The notes beneath the pieces were generated by a model that saw only the letters and a list, made by a program, of their open reading frames with translations, did not search any database and was not told the origin of the DNA. Both the position numbers and the translations under genes were made by a program. Positions 43,421 through 51,729 of a stretch of 64,000 bases of DNA are shown here, in pieces (position 1 is the stretch's first letter; every line of letters begins with the position of its first letter). The stretch covers positions 41,263-105,262 of the forward strand of contig JAOAPB010000129.1 of assembly GCA_025462645.1 (NCBI GenBank), written 5' to 3'. The stretch comes from Edaphobacter sp. (GTDB lineage Bacteria; Acidobacteriota; Terriglobia; Terriglobales; Acidobacteriaceae).

Positions 43421-44599
43421 ATGAAAATTCACGAGTATCAGGCTAAAGAGATTCTGCGGAAGTACAACGTGCCGGTTCCGGGCGGCGAGATGGCTACCAC
43501 TTTGGAAGAGGCCGATACCGCGGCCAAGGCGCTATTCGCAGCTGGAAACGCCGTGGTTGTGGTGAAGGCGCAGATCCATGCCGGCGGGCGCGGCAAGGGC
43601 GGCGGCGTAAAGGTGGTGAAGTCGCTCGAAGATGCGAATGCGGCGTCGAAGGCGATTCTGGGGATGCAGCTGGTGACGCATCAGACCGGGCCGCAGGGAC
43701 AGAAGGTACAGCGGTTGCTGATCGAAGAGGGATCGGCGATCGAGCGCGAGCTTTATCTTGGGCTGGTGCTGGATCGGGCTTCGGCGAAGGTGGTGTTTAT
43801 GGCCTCGCAGTCGGGCGGCATGGAGATCGAGGAGGTCGCGCATGCGACTCCGGAGCTGATCTACAAGGAGTACATCGAGCCGGCGGTGGGATTTCAGCCG
43901 TATCAGGCTCGCAAGCTGGCGTTCAAGCTGGGATTGAAGCCGACGCAGATCAACGATGCCGTGAAGTTCATGACGGGGCTGTACAAGGCTTTTGTCGAGA
44001 CGGATTCGACGCTGATGGAGATCAATCCCTTCATCACGACGAAGGACGACAAACTGCTGGCGCTCGACTGCAAGATCAACTTCGACGATAACGCGATGTT
44101 CCGGCATAAGGATCTGAAGGAGCTTCGCGATATGGCGGAGGAGGATCCGCTGGAGGTTGAGGCCAGCAAGTTCGCGCTGAACTATATCAAGCTGGATGGC
44201 AACATCGCGTGCATGGTGAACGGCGCCGGACTGGCGATGGCGACGATGGACATCATCCAGTATGCGGGTGGCTCTGCGGCGAACTTCCTCGATGTGGGCG
44301 GCGGCGCGAACCAGGAGCAGATTGAGAATGCATTTCGGATTCTCCTGAGCGACAAGAATGTACGGGCGATCTTCATCAACATCTTCGGCGGGATTCTGCG
44401 TGTGGATGTGCTGGCGACTGCTGTGGTTGCGGCTGCGAAGAAGCTGAATGTGCAGCTGCCGATCATTCTGCGGCTTGAAGGCACGAATGTGGAAGAGGGA
44501 CGCAGGATTCTTGCGGAGTCCGGGCTGAAGTTCGAAGTGGGTACGACGATGAAGGAAGCTGCCGATCTGGCAGTAGCCGCTGCGAAAGGTGGTAAGTAA
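43421..44599 (+). CDS. sucC: Succinyl-CoA synthetase beta subunit
   Basis: The start at 43,421 gives MKIHEYQAKEILRKYNVPVP, the canonical N-terminus. An upstream in-frame ATG would add 42 unrelated residues. The 392-residue protein has an ATP-grasp domain (VKAQIHAGGRGKGGGVKVVK) and a C-terminal CoA ligase flavodoxin-like domain (IFINIFGGILRVDVLATAVV). It forms succinate and ATP or GTP from succinyl-CoA in the TCA cycle. Its stop overlaps the sucD start by one base (TAATG). Confidence 0.96.
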   Translation: MKIHEYQAKEILRKYNVPVPGGEMATTLEEADTAAKALFAAGNAVVVVKAQIHAGGRGKGGGVKVVKSLEDANAASKAILGMQLVTHQTGPQGQKVQRLLIEEGSAIERELYLGLVLDRASAKVVFMASQSGGMEIEEVAHATPELIYKEYIEPAVGFQPYQARKLAFKLGLKPTQINDAVKFMTGLYKAFVETDSTLMEINPFITTKDDKLLALDCKINFDDNAMFRHKDLKELRDMAEEDPLEVEASKFALNYIKLDGNIACMVNGAGLAMATMDIIQYAGGSAANFLDVGGGANQEQIENAFRILLSDKNVRAIFINIFGGILRVDVLATAVVAAAKKLNVQLPIILRLEGTNVEEGRRILAESGLKFEVGTTMKEAADLAVAAAKGGK

Positions 44600-45474
44600 T
44601 GGCAGTTCTGGTTGATAAGAATACGCGGCTGATCGTGCAGGGAATTACCGGGCGTGAGGGGACGTTCCACGCCAGGGGTTGCGCGGAGTACGGCACGAAG
44701 GTTGTGGGTGGAGTGACGCCGGGTAAGGGCGGCACGATTCATGAGGGCTGGCCGGTCTTCAATACCGTGGAAGAGGCCGTGAAGGAGACCGGGGCGAATG
44801 CGACAGTGATCTTCGTTCCCCCGCCGTTTGCCGCGGATGGGATTCTGGAGGCCGCTGCGGCTGAGATCCCCCTGGTCATCTGCATCACGGAGGGCATTCC
44901 TGTGCTCGACATGGTGAAGGTGTGGGAGGTTGTGAAGAGCTCGAAGTCGCGGCTGATCGGGCCGAACTGCCCGGGTGTGATCTCGCCGGGTAAGGCCAAG
45001 GTCGGCATCATGCCGGGACGGATTCATAAGGAAGGCTCGGTCGGGATTGTTTCGAAGTCGGGAACGCTGACCTATGAGGCGGTGTATCAGCTGACGACGC
45101 GTGGGATTGGGCAGTCGACGGCGATTGGGATCGGCGGCGACCCGATCATCGGGACGACCCATATCGATGCCTTGAAGCTGCTGAACGAGGATCCTGAGAC
45201 CGAGGCGATCATCATGATCGGCGAGATCGGCGGCTCGGCGGAAGAGGCAGCGGCGAAGTACATCAAGGAGAACGTGAAGAAGCCGGTGGTCGGGTTTATC
45301 GCGGGGCAGACAGCTCCTCCGGGCCGTCGGATGGGTCATGCCGGAGCCATCATCTCGGGTGGCGAGGGAACAGCCGCGGAGAAGATGAAGGCGATGACCG
45401 AAGCGGGGATTACCGTGGTGAAGTCGCCGGCAGAGATCGGCGAGGCTATGGCCCGGGTGCTGGGTAAGGCTTAG
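44599..45474 (+). CDS. sucD: Succinyl-CoA synthetase alpha subunit
   Basis: The 291-residue protein has the CoA-binding N-terminal domain (LIVQGITGREGTFHARGCAE) and the phosphorylated-His loop in PPGRRMGHAGAIISGGEGTA. IGPNCPGVISPGKAKVGIMP is also characteristic. It completes the SucCD heterodimer and is translationally coupled to sucC. A small convergent gene follows 15 bases beyond the stop. Confidence 0.96.
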   Translation: MAVLVDKNTRLIVQGITGREGTFHARGCAEYGTKVVGGVTPGKGGTIHEGWPVFNTVEEAVKETGANATVIFVPPPFAADGILEAAAAEIPLVICITEGIPVLDMVKVWEVVKSSKSRLIGPNCPGVISPGKAKVGIMPGRIHKEGSVGIVSKSGTLTYEAVYQLTTRGIGQSTAIGIGGDPIIGTTHIDALKLLNEDPETEAIIMIGEIGGSAEEAAAKYIKENVKKPVVGFIAGQTAPPGRRMGHAGAIISGGEGTAAEKMKAMTEAGITVVKSPAEIGEAMARVLGKA

Positions 45475-45488
45475 GTTCGGATGTCACT

Positions 45489-45650
45489 TTATCGCCGCTG
45501 CTGCCGATAGAAGAGGCCAGCGGCGAAGAAGACCATTGCGACGAAGAAGGCGAGTTTGGCATGCAGGAGTGAGTGGAAGCGAAGGCTTATGATGCCATCG
45601 ATGATCCAGGCTGCGGTGCCGGCGAACCATATCCAGGCAGTCTTGCGCAT
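45489..45650 (-). CDS. Small membrane protein, 53 residues
   Basis: On the minus strand an ATG at 45,650 opens a frame of 53 codons ending at 45,489. The product starts MRKTAWIWFAGTAAWIIDGI, continues SLRFHSLLHA, and ends with a hydrophobic helix (KLAFFVAMVFFAAGLFYRQQ) and RR. It has two likely membrane segments. Codon style agrees with real genes. It fills the gap between sucD and ndk. No family is recognised. A longer start farther upstream is possible. Confidence 0.5.
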   Translation of the reverse strand: MRKTAWIWFAGTAAWIIDGIISLRFHSLLHAKLAFFVAMVFFAAGLFYRQQRR

Positions 45651-45990
45651 ATCGGTTGGATGCAAAAGCGCCTAAAGATGTAGCCAAGGGCTTGATCTTG
45701 ACGATGTATACACTTTCGCATTCGCGATCTGCCGCAATCGTGTGTGTCACGTCTGGTTCTCTTGAGTGGCAAAGCCAGAGCGCTCCAACCTTTCTGTCAG
45801 CTTTCCTGTGTCACAATCGGCTGGGCCGCTGGATGGACGAGTGTTGCTGCTGTTATCGACGAATAACTAGCGACGATGGCTCCGGCTGCGGCGGATGTGA
45901 CGAGCTGGCGGTACTAACTGAGATTCAACCGCCAGTAATTACAGGTGCTTTACACTTGATAGAGCAAGCAAATAGCAAGGGAGAACTACG
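45651..45990. other. Intergenic region upstream of ndk
   Basis: About 340 bases with no recognised gene. A plus-strand frame passes through with Cys/Arg-rich low-complexity sequence and is not credible. It presumably holds the ndk promoter and that of the small minus-strand gene; no clear -35/-10 pair was seen. Confidence 0.35.
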
Positions 45991-46407
45991 TTGTCACAGC
46001 GCACATTCAGCATCATCAAGCCGGACGCAGTCCGCAAGGGCTACACGGCTGCCATCCTCGCCGAGATTGAAAAGGCGGGATTCAAGATTATTTCCATCAA
46101 GCGGCTCTCTATCTCCAAGGCGCAGGCCGAGGGCTTTTATTATGTTCATGCAGCTCGGCCGTTCTTCGGCGAGTTGACGGAGTTTATGAGCTCCGGGCCG
46201 ATCTTTCCGATGGTTCTGGAGAAGGAAAACGCGATCGCCGATCTGCGCACCCTGATGGGTGCGACGAATCCTGCCCAGGCCGAAGAGGGAACGATCCGCA
46301 AGAAGTTTGCGGCATCCATTGGCGAGAATGCGATTCACGGCTCCGATGCCGAGGATACGGCTGCGTTTGAGATTGGATACTTCTTCGCAGGGATTGAGCT
46401 GGAATAA
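45991..46407 (+). CDS. ndk: Nucleoside diphosphate kinase
   Basis: The start is TTG at 45,991, after GGGAGAA. The 138-residue protein has the standard beginning MSQRTFSIIKPDAVRKG and the active-site His in NAIHGSDAEDTAAFEIGYFF. It transfers the gamma phosphate between nucleoside triphosphates and diphosphates. The length is typical. A good intrinsic terminator follows at 46,428. Confidence 0.96.
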   Translation: MSQRTFSIIKPDAVRKGYTAAILAEIEKAGFKIISIKRLSISKAQAEGFYYVHAARPFFGELTEFMSSGPIFPMVLEKENAIADLRTLMGATNPAQAEEGTIRKKFAASIGENAIHGSDAEDTAAFEIGYFFAGIELE

Positions 46408-46427
46408 CTTCTTTTCAGTTGCAGATT

Positions 46428-46460
46428 AAAACGGCAAGAGCGATTGCTCTTGCCGTTTTT
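46428..46460 (+). terminator. Intrinsic terminator after ndk
   Basis: AACGGCAAGAGC pairs perfectly with GCTCTTGCCGTT around a GATT loop, followed by TTT. An A-rich upstream arm could also make it work for the convergent GDSL gene. Confidence 0.85.
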
Positions 46461-46477
46461 GTCTGTTGCGTGGGGGC

Positions 46478-47707
46478 TTATTTGGTGAAGAGCTTCAGGT
46501 CGATGGACTCGCCCATGGCTTTATAGCCGGCGTCGGCGGGGTGCAGGTGGTCGCCGGAGTCGGCGGTGGAGGAGAAGGCGGTGGGGTTGGCGGCGTCCTG
46601 TGTGGCCTTGTCGAAGTCGATGAAGCCGTCGAACTGGTTGCTCGTCCTGATCCACTGGTTGACGGCCTGACGCATCTTTTCGCCGGCGGGTGAGGAGTAT
46701 TTGGCGCCGACGTAGGGCGTCAGCGTTGCGCCATAGACCTTGATGCCGTGGGCGTGAGCGCGCGCGGCCATCTGACCGAGGCCGACGATGAGGTCTTCAG
46801 CGGTGACGACATCGTAAGGCTTGACGGGGTCTTGGGCGTGGCCGATGTCGTTGATGCTTTCGAGGATGACGAGGTACTTGACACCGGCCTGGGCAAGGAC
46901 ATCGCGGTCGAAGCGGGCGAGGGCGTTGGGGCCAGTGTTGTCGTGCAGGACGCGGTTGCCGCCGATGCCTTCGTTGAGGACACCAAGTTGGGCGGTCTTC
47001 TTATTGGCCTGCAGGCGGCGGGCGAGGATATCGGGCCAGCGAGCGTTGGTGTCGCGGGTGCTGTGAGCGCCGTCGGTGATGCTATCGCCAAAGGTGACGA
47101 TGGATGCGCTATTGCCGTTGGCCATGACATCGACGCCTTTGAGGAAGGGCCAGGAGTAGAGCTCCTTGGGGGACTCCAGTGTTTTGGCTCCGACGAGGTT
47201 TCCGGGAACCATGTAGCTGGTCTGGTCGGCGAAGCTATGGTGCGAGACCTGCCGCATGGGCTGCGCCGGGACGAACAGGCTGACAGCCAGGTCGGCAAAG
47301 GCAGGGAGCTTGAGGTTCGTCGGATCGCTGACCACCAGGGCTCCCGGGGGGATGGTGACGGAGGCGCGTCCGCCGAAGGTGAGCGCATTGGCCGATGCGA
47401 GGGCGATATCGCTGCCGGCGTCGCGCAGCGCGATGTGGGCGGCTCCGATGGTCAGCGGATCCAGGCCGAACTCGTTGGACAGGATGATGCGCACGGAGGA
47501 TCCGCCGAGGGAGACGTGGACGATCTCGCGATAGGTGGCGTCATCGGCGCCGTACGCGCCATCCGCATTTGGCAAGGCGACGGGTGACGTCGCCCAGGTA
47601 CCCACCCAATGATCCGGCGGCGCGGCGGCAGCGGTCTTCCCGCTAAAAAAGCATAGACAGAGGAGTGTGAGAGCCAGCAGTGGCAGGGTTCTGGTTCGAA
47701 GGTTCAT
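46478..47707 (-). CDS. Secreted SGNH/GDSL hydrolase
   Basis: The start at 47,707 opens a signal peptide (LPLLALTLLCLCFFSGKTAA); a start two codons earlier is equivalent. The 409-residue product has the nucleophile Ser in VTFGDSITDGAHS, the Gly block in NEGIGGNRVLHD, the Asn block in ESINDIGHA and the catalytic Asp-His in DHLHPADAGY. An N-terminal beta domain of about 180 residues precedes the hydrolase domain. Family members act on esters, often of polysaccharides or lipids. It is an independent gene, divergent from galM. Confidence 0.88.
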   Translation of the reverse strand: MNLRTRTLPLLALTLLCLCFFSGKTAAAAPPDHWVGTWATSPVALPNADGAYGADDATYREIVHVSLGGSSVRIILSNEFGLDPLTIGAAHIALRDAGSDIALASANALTFGGRASVTIPPGALVVSDPTNLKLPAFADLAVSLFVPAQPMRQVSHHSFADQTSYMVPGNLVGAKTLESPKELYSWPFLKGVDVMANGNSASIVTFGDSITDGAHSTRDTNARWPDILARRLQANKKTAQLGVLNEGIGGNRVLHDNTGPNALARFDRDVLAQAGVKYLVILESINDIGHAQDPVKPYDVVTAEDLIVGLGQMAARAHAHGIKVYGATLTPYVGAKYSSPAGEKMRQAVNQWIRTSNQFDGFIDFDKATQDAANPTAFSSTADSGDHLHPADAGYKAMGESIDLKLFTK

Positions 47708-47864
47708 GACCATCCTTAGCTTGATTGATTTGACGCACCATCTTATCGCTGTTTCGTAGGTGCGCGGCTCTTGCAGTATAGTGACGAAGGTTGCGAAGCG
47801 TGCGCGATCCGGTAGCGAACGGGCGCAGGTGGGAACCCCTTCAAGGGGGAGGAATAGCGGGAAA

Positions 47865-48977
47865 ATGACGATGAGATGGCTAAGGGTTATGCTGCTTAGC
47901 ATGACAACTGCGATGGCAGCACATGGCTCCGTGACAAAGGCAGCATTTGGAACGACTCCAGATGGAACGGCAGTGGACATCTACACGCTCAAGAGCGAGG
48001 GCATCGAGGCACGCATCATGACCTTTGGGGCTCGCGTCGTCTCCATCAAGACGCCGGACCGCGACGGCAGCATGGCTAATGTCGTATTGGGGTACGGCTC
48101 GCTGGATGGGTATCTCGAGGATAAGATGACCTACTTCGGCGCTATCGTAGGCCGCTATGGGAATCGCATCGCGTTCGGCAAATTTTCGATCGATGGACAT
48201 CAGTACCAGATTCCGACCAACGACAAGGTGAACTCGCTGCATGGGGGCACCGTCGGATTCGACAGGCTGGTGTGGCAGGGGCGCATGATTGCGGATGGAG
48301 TGGAGTTGACGCTGGTCAGCAAGGACGGCGATCAGGGCTTTCCGGGTACGCTGACGGCGCATGTCCGGTACACGGTGCATCATGGGGCGCTACGCATCGA
48401 CTACAGTGTATCCACGGATAAGGCTACTGTCGTGAACCTTACGAATCACTCGTACTTCAACCTTGCTGGCGATGGCAAGGGAACAATTTTAGGCGAAGAG
48501 CTGACGCTCCCCGCTGACCAGTACACTCCGGTCGATGCAGGATTGATTCCTACCGGTGAGCTTGCTCCGGTTGAGGGAACGCCATTTGATTTCCGCAAGT
48601 CTACGGTCATCGGCGCTCGCATCCACGACGACAACGAGCAGTTGAAGATCGGTGGCGGCTACGACCATAATTGGGTGCTGCGCGGCAAGAATGGCGAGCC
48701 GAAGACGGCTGCTCGTGTCTACGATCCCGGCAGCGGCCGTGTGCTGACGGTGACGACGACGGAGCCTGGTGTGCAGTTCTACTCAGGCAACTCCCTTGAC
48801 GGCTCGAAGAAGTTCGGCAAGGCGCAGGAGAGCCATGGAAGGAACGCCGCCCTGTGCCTGGAGACGCAGCATTATCCGGACTCGCCAAATCATCCTGCCT
48901 TCCCGACGACCGAACTGAAGCCGGGTGAGACGAGACACAGCACGACGACCTTTACTTTTACAACACACGCAAAGTAA
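47865..48977 (+). CDS. galM: Aldose 1-epimerase
   Basis: The start at 47,865 gives MTMRWLRVMLLSMTTAMAA, a signal peptide, with GGGGGAGGAA upstream; longer starts are not credible. The 370-residue product has GRYGNRIAFGKF, SLHGGTVGFDRLVWQG, the catalytic His in NLTNHSYFNLAG and the catalytic Glu in LCLETQHYPDSPNHP. It interconverts alpha and beta anomers of sugars, here probably in the periplasm. It ends about 50 bases before the CoA-transferase genes, which may be separate. Confidence 0.92.
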   Translation: MTMRWLRVMLLSMTTAMAAHGSVTKAAFGTTPDGTAVDIYTLKSEGIEARIMTFGARVVSIKTPDRDGSMANVVLGYGSLDGYLEDKMTYFGAIVGRYGNRIAFGKFSIDGHQYQIPTNDKVNSLHGGTVGFDRLVWQGRMIADGVELTLVSKDGDQGFPGTLTAHVRYTVHHGALRIDYSVSTDKATVVNLTNHSYFNLAGDGKGTILGEELTLPADQYTPVDAGLIPTGELAPVEGTPFDFRKSTVIGARIHDDNEQLKIGGGYDHNWVLRGKNGEPKTAARVYDPGSGRVLTVTTTEPGVQFYSGNSLDGSKKFGKAQESHGRNAALCLETQHYPDSPNHPAFPTTELKPGETRHSTTTFTFTTHAK

Positions 48978-49029
48978 AAGACGCATAGCCGTACGCGGAA
49001 CTCGTTCCGTTGTGCAAGGATCCTGGTGC

Positions 49030-49734
49030 ATGAATAAGATTGTTCAATCTGCAGATGCCGCCGTTGCCGATATTGCTTCTGGCTCGACGATCATGCTTGG
49101 TGGCTTCGGCCTGTGTGGTATTCCGGAGAACCTGATCGCCGCTTTGGTGCGCAGGCGTATTACAGGACTGCACACCATCAGCAACAATATGGGCGTTGAC
49201 GGTTTCGGCATGGGGCTGATGCTGGAGGCTGGGATGATCGCCTCGCACATCGGCAGCTACGTCGGCGAGAATCGCAAGCTGGAGTCCCTGGTGCTGCGCA
49301 ATGAGCTTGATCTGACGCTGATCCCGCAGGGGACGCTGGCCGAACGCATCCGGGCCGGCGGTGCAGGGATTCCAGCCTTCTACGTGCCGACGGGACTGGG
49401 CACGGTCGTAGCTGATGGCAAGGAGACCCGCGAGATCGACGGTAGAGAGTATGTGATGGAGCGGGCGCTGCATGCTGACGTTGCGCTGATCAAGGCATGG
49501 CGCGGCGATCGGTACGGCAATCTGATCTATCGCAAGACGGCGAGAAACTTCAATCCCGTGATGGCGACTGCTGCGGATCTGACCATCGCCGAGGTTGAAG
49601 AACTGGTGGAGCCGGGGATGCTCGACCCGGACCAGATCATCACGCCGGGCATCTATGTGAAGCGCATTATCGTGGGCGCGGCATACCGCAAGCCGATCGA
49701 GTCGAAGTTCATCCAATCGGGAGGTGCGGCATGA
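49030..49734 (+). CDS. scoA: 3-oxoacid CoA-transferase subunit A
   Basis: The start at 49,030 gives MNKIVQSADAAVADIASGST, the family N-terminus; a longer frame overlaps galM. The 234-residue product shows IMLGGFGLCGIPENLIAAL, IPAFYVPTGLGT and KTARNFNPVMATAADLTIAE. With subunit B it moves CoA from succinyl-CoA to acetoacetate or other 3-oxoacids. It overlaps the next gene by ATGA. Confidence 0.93.
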   Translation: MNKIVQSADAAVADIASGSTIMLGGFGLCGIPENLIAALVRRRITGLHTISNNMGVDGFGMGLMLEAGMIASHIGSYVGENRKLESLVLRNELDLTLIPQGTLAERIRAGGAGIPAFYVPTGLGTVVADGKETREIDGREYVMERALHADVALIKAWRGDRYGNLIYRKTARNFNPVMATAADLTIAEVEELVEPGMLDPDQIITPGIYVKRIIVGAAYRKPIESKFIQSGGAA

Positions 49735-50399
49735 CCGGAAAAGAGCGCATTGCGCGCAGGATCGCCCGCGAGTTGAAGGACGGTTTCTACGTCAACCTTG
49801 GCATCGGCCTGCCGACGATGATTACGGCCCATGTCCCTGAGGGAATCGATGTGACATTTCAGTCGGAGAACGGGATGCTCGGCGTTGGGCCGCCACCGAC
49901 GGACGAACAGGCTAACCCGGACCTAATTAACGCGGGCAAGCAGCCCGTGACGGAGCTGCCGGGGTGCTCTTTCTTTGGGAGCGAGGAGTCCTTTGCGATG
50001 ATTCGCGGCGGACATATGGACATGAGCGTGCTCGGTGCGATGCAGGTGGACGAGCAGGGCAATCTTGCAAACTGGACGATTCCCGGAAAGATGGTGAAGG
50101 GAATGGGAGGCGCGATGGACCTGGTGGCCGGTGCGCGTCGCGTAATCGTTGCGATGGAGCATCAGACCAAGGATGGCGTGTCGAGGATCCTGAAAGCCTG
50201 CACCCTGCCGCTTACAGGGAAGCGCGTTGTGCATGACATCGTGACGGAGCTGTGCTGGATCCGCGTGGTTCCCGAGGGGCTGCTCCTGACTGAGTTGGCG
50301 GAGGGTCTTGATGCGGCGGATGTTATAGCCCGCACGGAAGCGAAACTTCTTATCGCGCCTGATCTACGCGTGATGACCGTAGCCGATTCGAGACAGTAG
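49731..50399 (+). CDS. scoB: 3-oxoacid CoA-transferase subunit B
   Basis: The 222-residue protein has the catalytic Glu in TFQSENGMLGVGPPP, plus GFYVNLGIGLPTMITAHVPE and GGHMDMSVLGAMQVDEQGNL. It forms the enzyme with subunit A, to which it is translationally coupled. Ten bases later the glycerate kinase gene starts in the same direction, so the three are probably one transcript. Confidence 0.94.
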   Translation: MTGKERIARRIARELKDGFYVNLGIGLPTMITAHVPEGIDVTFQSENGMLGVGPPPTDEQANPDLINAGKQPVTELPGCSFFGSEESFAMIRGGHMDMSVLGAMQVDEQGNLANWTIPGKMVKGMGGAMDLVAGARRVIVAMEHQTKDGVSRILKACTLPLTGKRVVHDIVTELCWIRVVPEGLLLTELAEGLDAADVIARTEAKLLIAPDLRVMTVADSRQ

Positions 50400-50409
50400 C
50401 CTGCTGCGT

Positions 50410-51729
50410 ATGAAGACAGCTCGCAAAGATGTGCTCGATATATTTCTGCATTCGCTAAGGACGTCGCGCGTCGAACCAGCGATGCAGCGACGGCTTCGCT
50501 TTGGCAATGGAGTGATGGAACTCGACGGGCATCGCTATGCTTTCGGCGAGTTCGGTCGCCGGATGCTCGTCTCCGTGGGGAAAGCCGGGCATACTCTCGC
50601 CTCGACTTTTTTAGCGCAGGCAGGAGATGAGGCTGCTCGCTTTGAGGGAATCATCGTAGGACCTGTGGCCACGCAGGCGCTGCCGCTGCCGCAGAACTTT
50701 CGTGTCTATCATGGTGGTCACCCTAGCCCGAATGAGGCTTCGCTTGCGGCGGCGACAGACATTCTGCGAACTCTGGAGTCGCTGGCTGAGCGAGATTTAG
50801 TTGTCTTTTTGATAAGCGGGGGAGGCTCTGCGATGCTGGAGCAGTTCCTCCAGCCCGGGCTCACGCTGGCGACGATAGCCGCGACCCACAAGGCGCTGGT
50901 AGAGAGCGGAGCACCCATTACTGCAATGAATGCCGTGCGGAAGCATCTCTCGGCAGTAAAGGGGGGACGCCTTGCCGCTGCGGCCGCTCCCGCTGAGCAA
51001 TTGACGATCTTTGTCTCGGATGTTCCTCCAGGCGAACTGGATGCGCTCTCTTCCGGCTCCACACTGCCAGACCGCAGCACTATCGAGGATGTGTATCGGA
51101 TTGCGCAGGAGTATGGTCTGGACGGGCGCTTTCCCGGCGAGATCGCGGAGATGCTGACGGCGCGCACTCTGGTTGAGACACCCAAGACAGGCGATGCGAT
51201 CTTTGCGCGGTCGCGGTGGAGCGTGCTGCTGGATAGTGCATCGCTCGAAGAGGCAGCAGCAGTGCGGGCTGCTGAGCTGGGGTGGTTCGTTGAGATCGAC
51301 AACCGCTGTGATGATTGGAGCGCCGAGCAGGCAGCGACGTATCTTCTGGGTCGCTTAGAGGAACTGCGACGCACGCATGAGCGCGTCTGTCTGCTGTCTG
51401 CCGGTGAGATCACGGTGCGGGTGCCGCCGGAGGCCTCAGGGAAGGGCGGGCGTAACCAACACTTCGCCTTGTTGTGCAGCGAACAGATTGCAGGACAGGA
51501 CATCACTGTTCTGAGTGGTGGCAGCGATGGTATAGATGGCAACAGTCCCGCCGCCGGTGCCGTTGTGGATGGCACGACCACGGAGCGAGCGGCGCTGGCA
51601 GGCTATCCTGTGGCCCAGGCACTCGATGTCTTCGACTCCTACTCGCTGCTGATGCTGCTTGGGGACACGATTATGACAGGTCCAACAGGCAACAATCTGC
51701 GCGATCTGCGAATACTGCTTAGCGATTAG
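50410..51729 (+). CDS. Glycerate kinase, type 2 (MOFRL family)
   Basis: The 439-residue protein has an N-terminal DUF4147 domain (VSVGKAGHTLASTFLAQAGD, VVFLISGGGSAMLEQFLQ, NAVRKHLSAVKGGRLAAAA) and a C-terminal MOFRL domain (GKGGRNQHFALL, VLSGGSDGIDGNSPAAGAVV). Type 2 enzymes usually make 2-phosphoglycerate from D-glycerate with ATP. It follows the CoA-transferase genes closely. It ends overlapping the 3' end of the convergent lactate permease by 4 bases, in a locus with other hydroxyacid genes. Confidence 0.9.
   Translation: MKTARKDVLDIFLHSLRTSRVEPAMQRRLRFGNGVMELDGHRYAFGEFGRRMLVSVGKAGHTLASTFLAQAGDEAARFEGIIVGPVATQALPLPQNFRVYHGGHPSPNEASLAAATDILRTLESLAERDLVVFLISGGGSAMLEQFLQPGLTLATIAATHKALVESGAPITAMNAVRKHLSAVKGGRLAAAAAPAEQLTIFVSDVPPGELDALSSGSTLPDRSTIEDVYRIAQEYGLDGRFPGEIAEMLTARTLVETPKTGDAIFARSRWSVLLDSASLEEAAAVRAAELGWFVEIDNRCDDWSAEQAATYLLGRLEELRRTHERVCLLSAGEITVRVPPEASGKGGRNQHFALLCSEQIAGQDITVLSGGSDGIDGNSPAAGAVVDGTTTERAALAGYPVAQALDVFDSYSLLMLLGDTIMTGPTGNNLRDLRILLSD

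Noticed and set aside
46748..47587. A 279-codon frame antisense to the GDSL hydrolase
   Set aside because: The GDSL catalytic blocks are on the other strand; the composition is that of a shadow frame.
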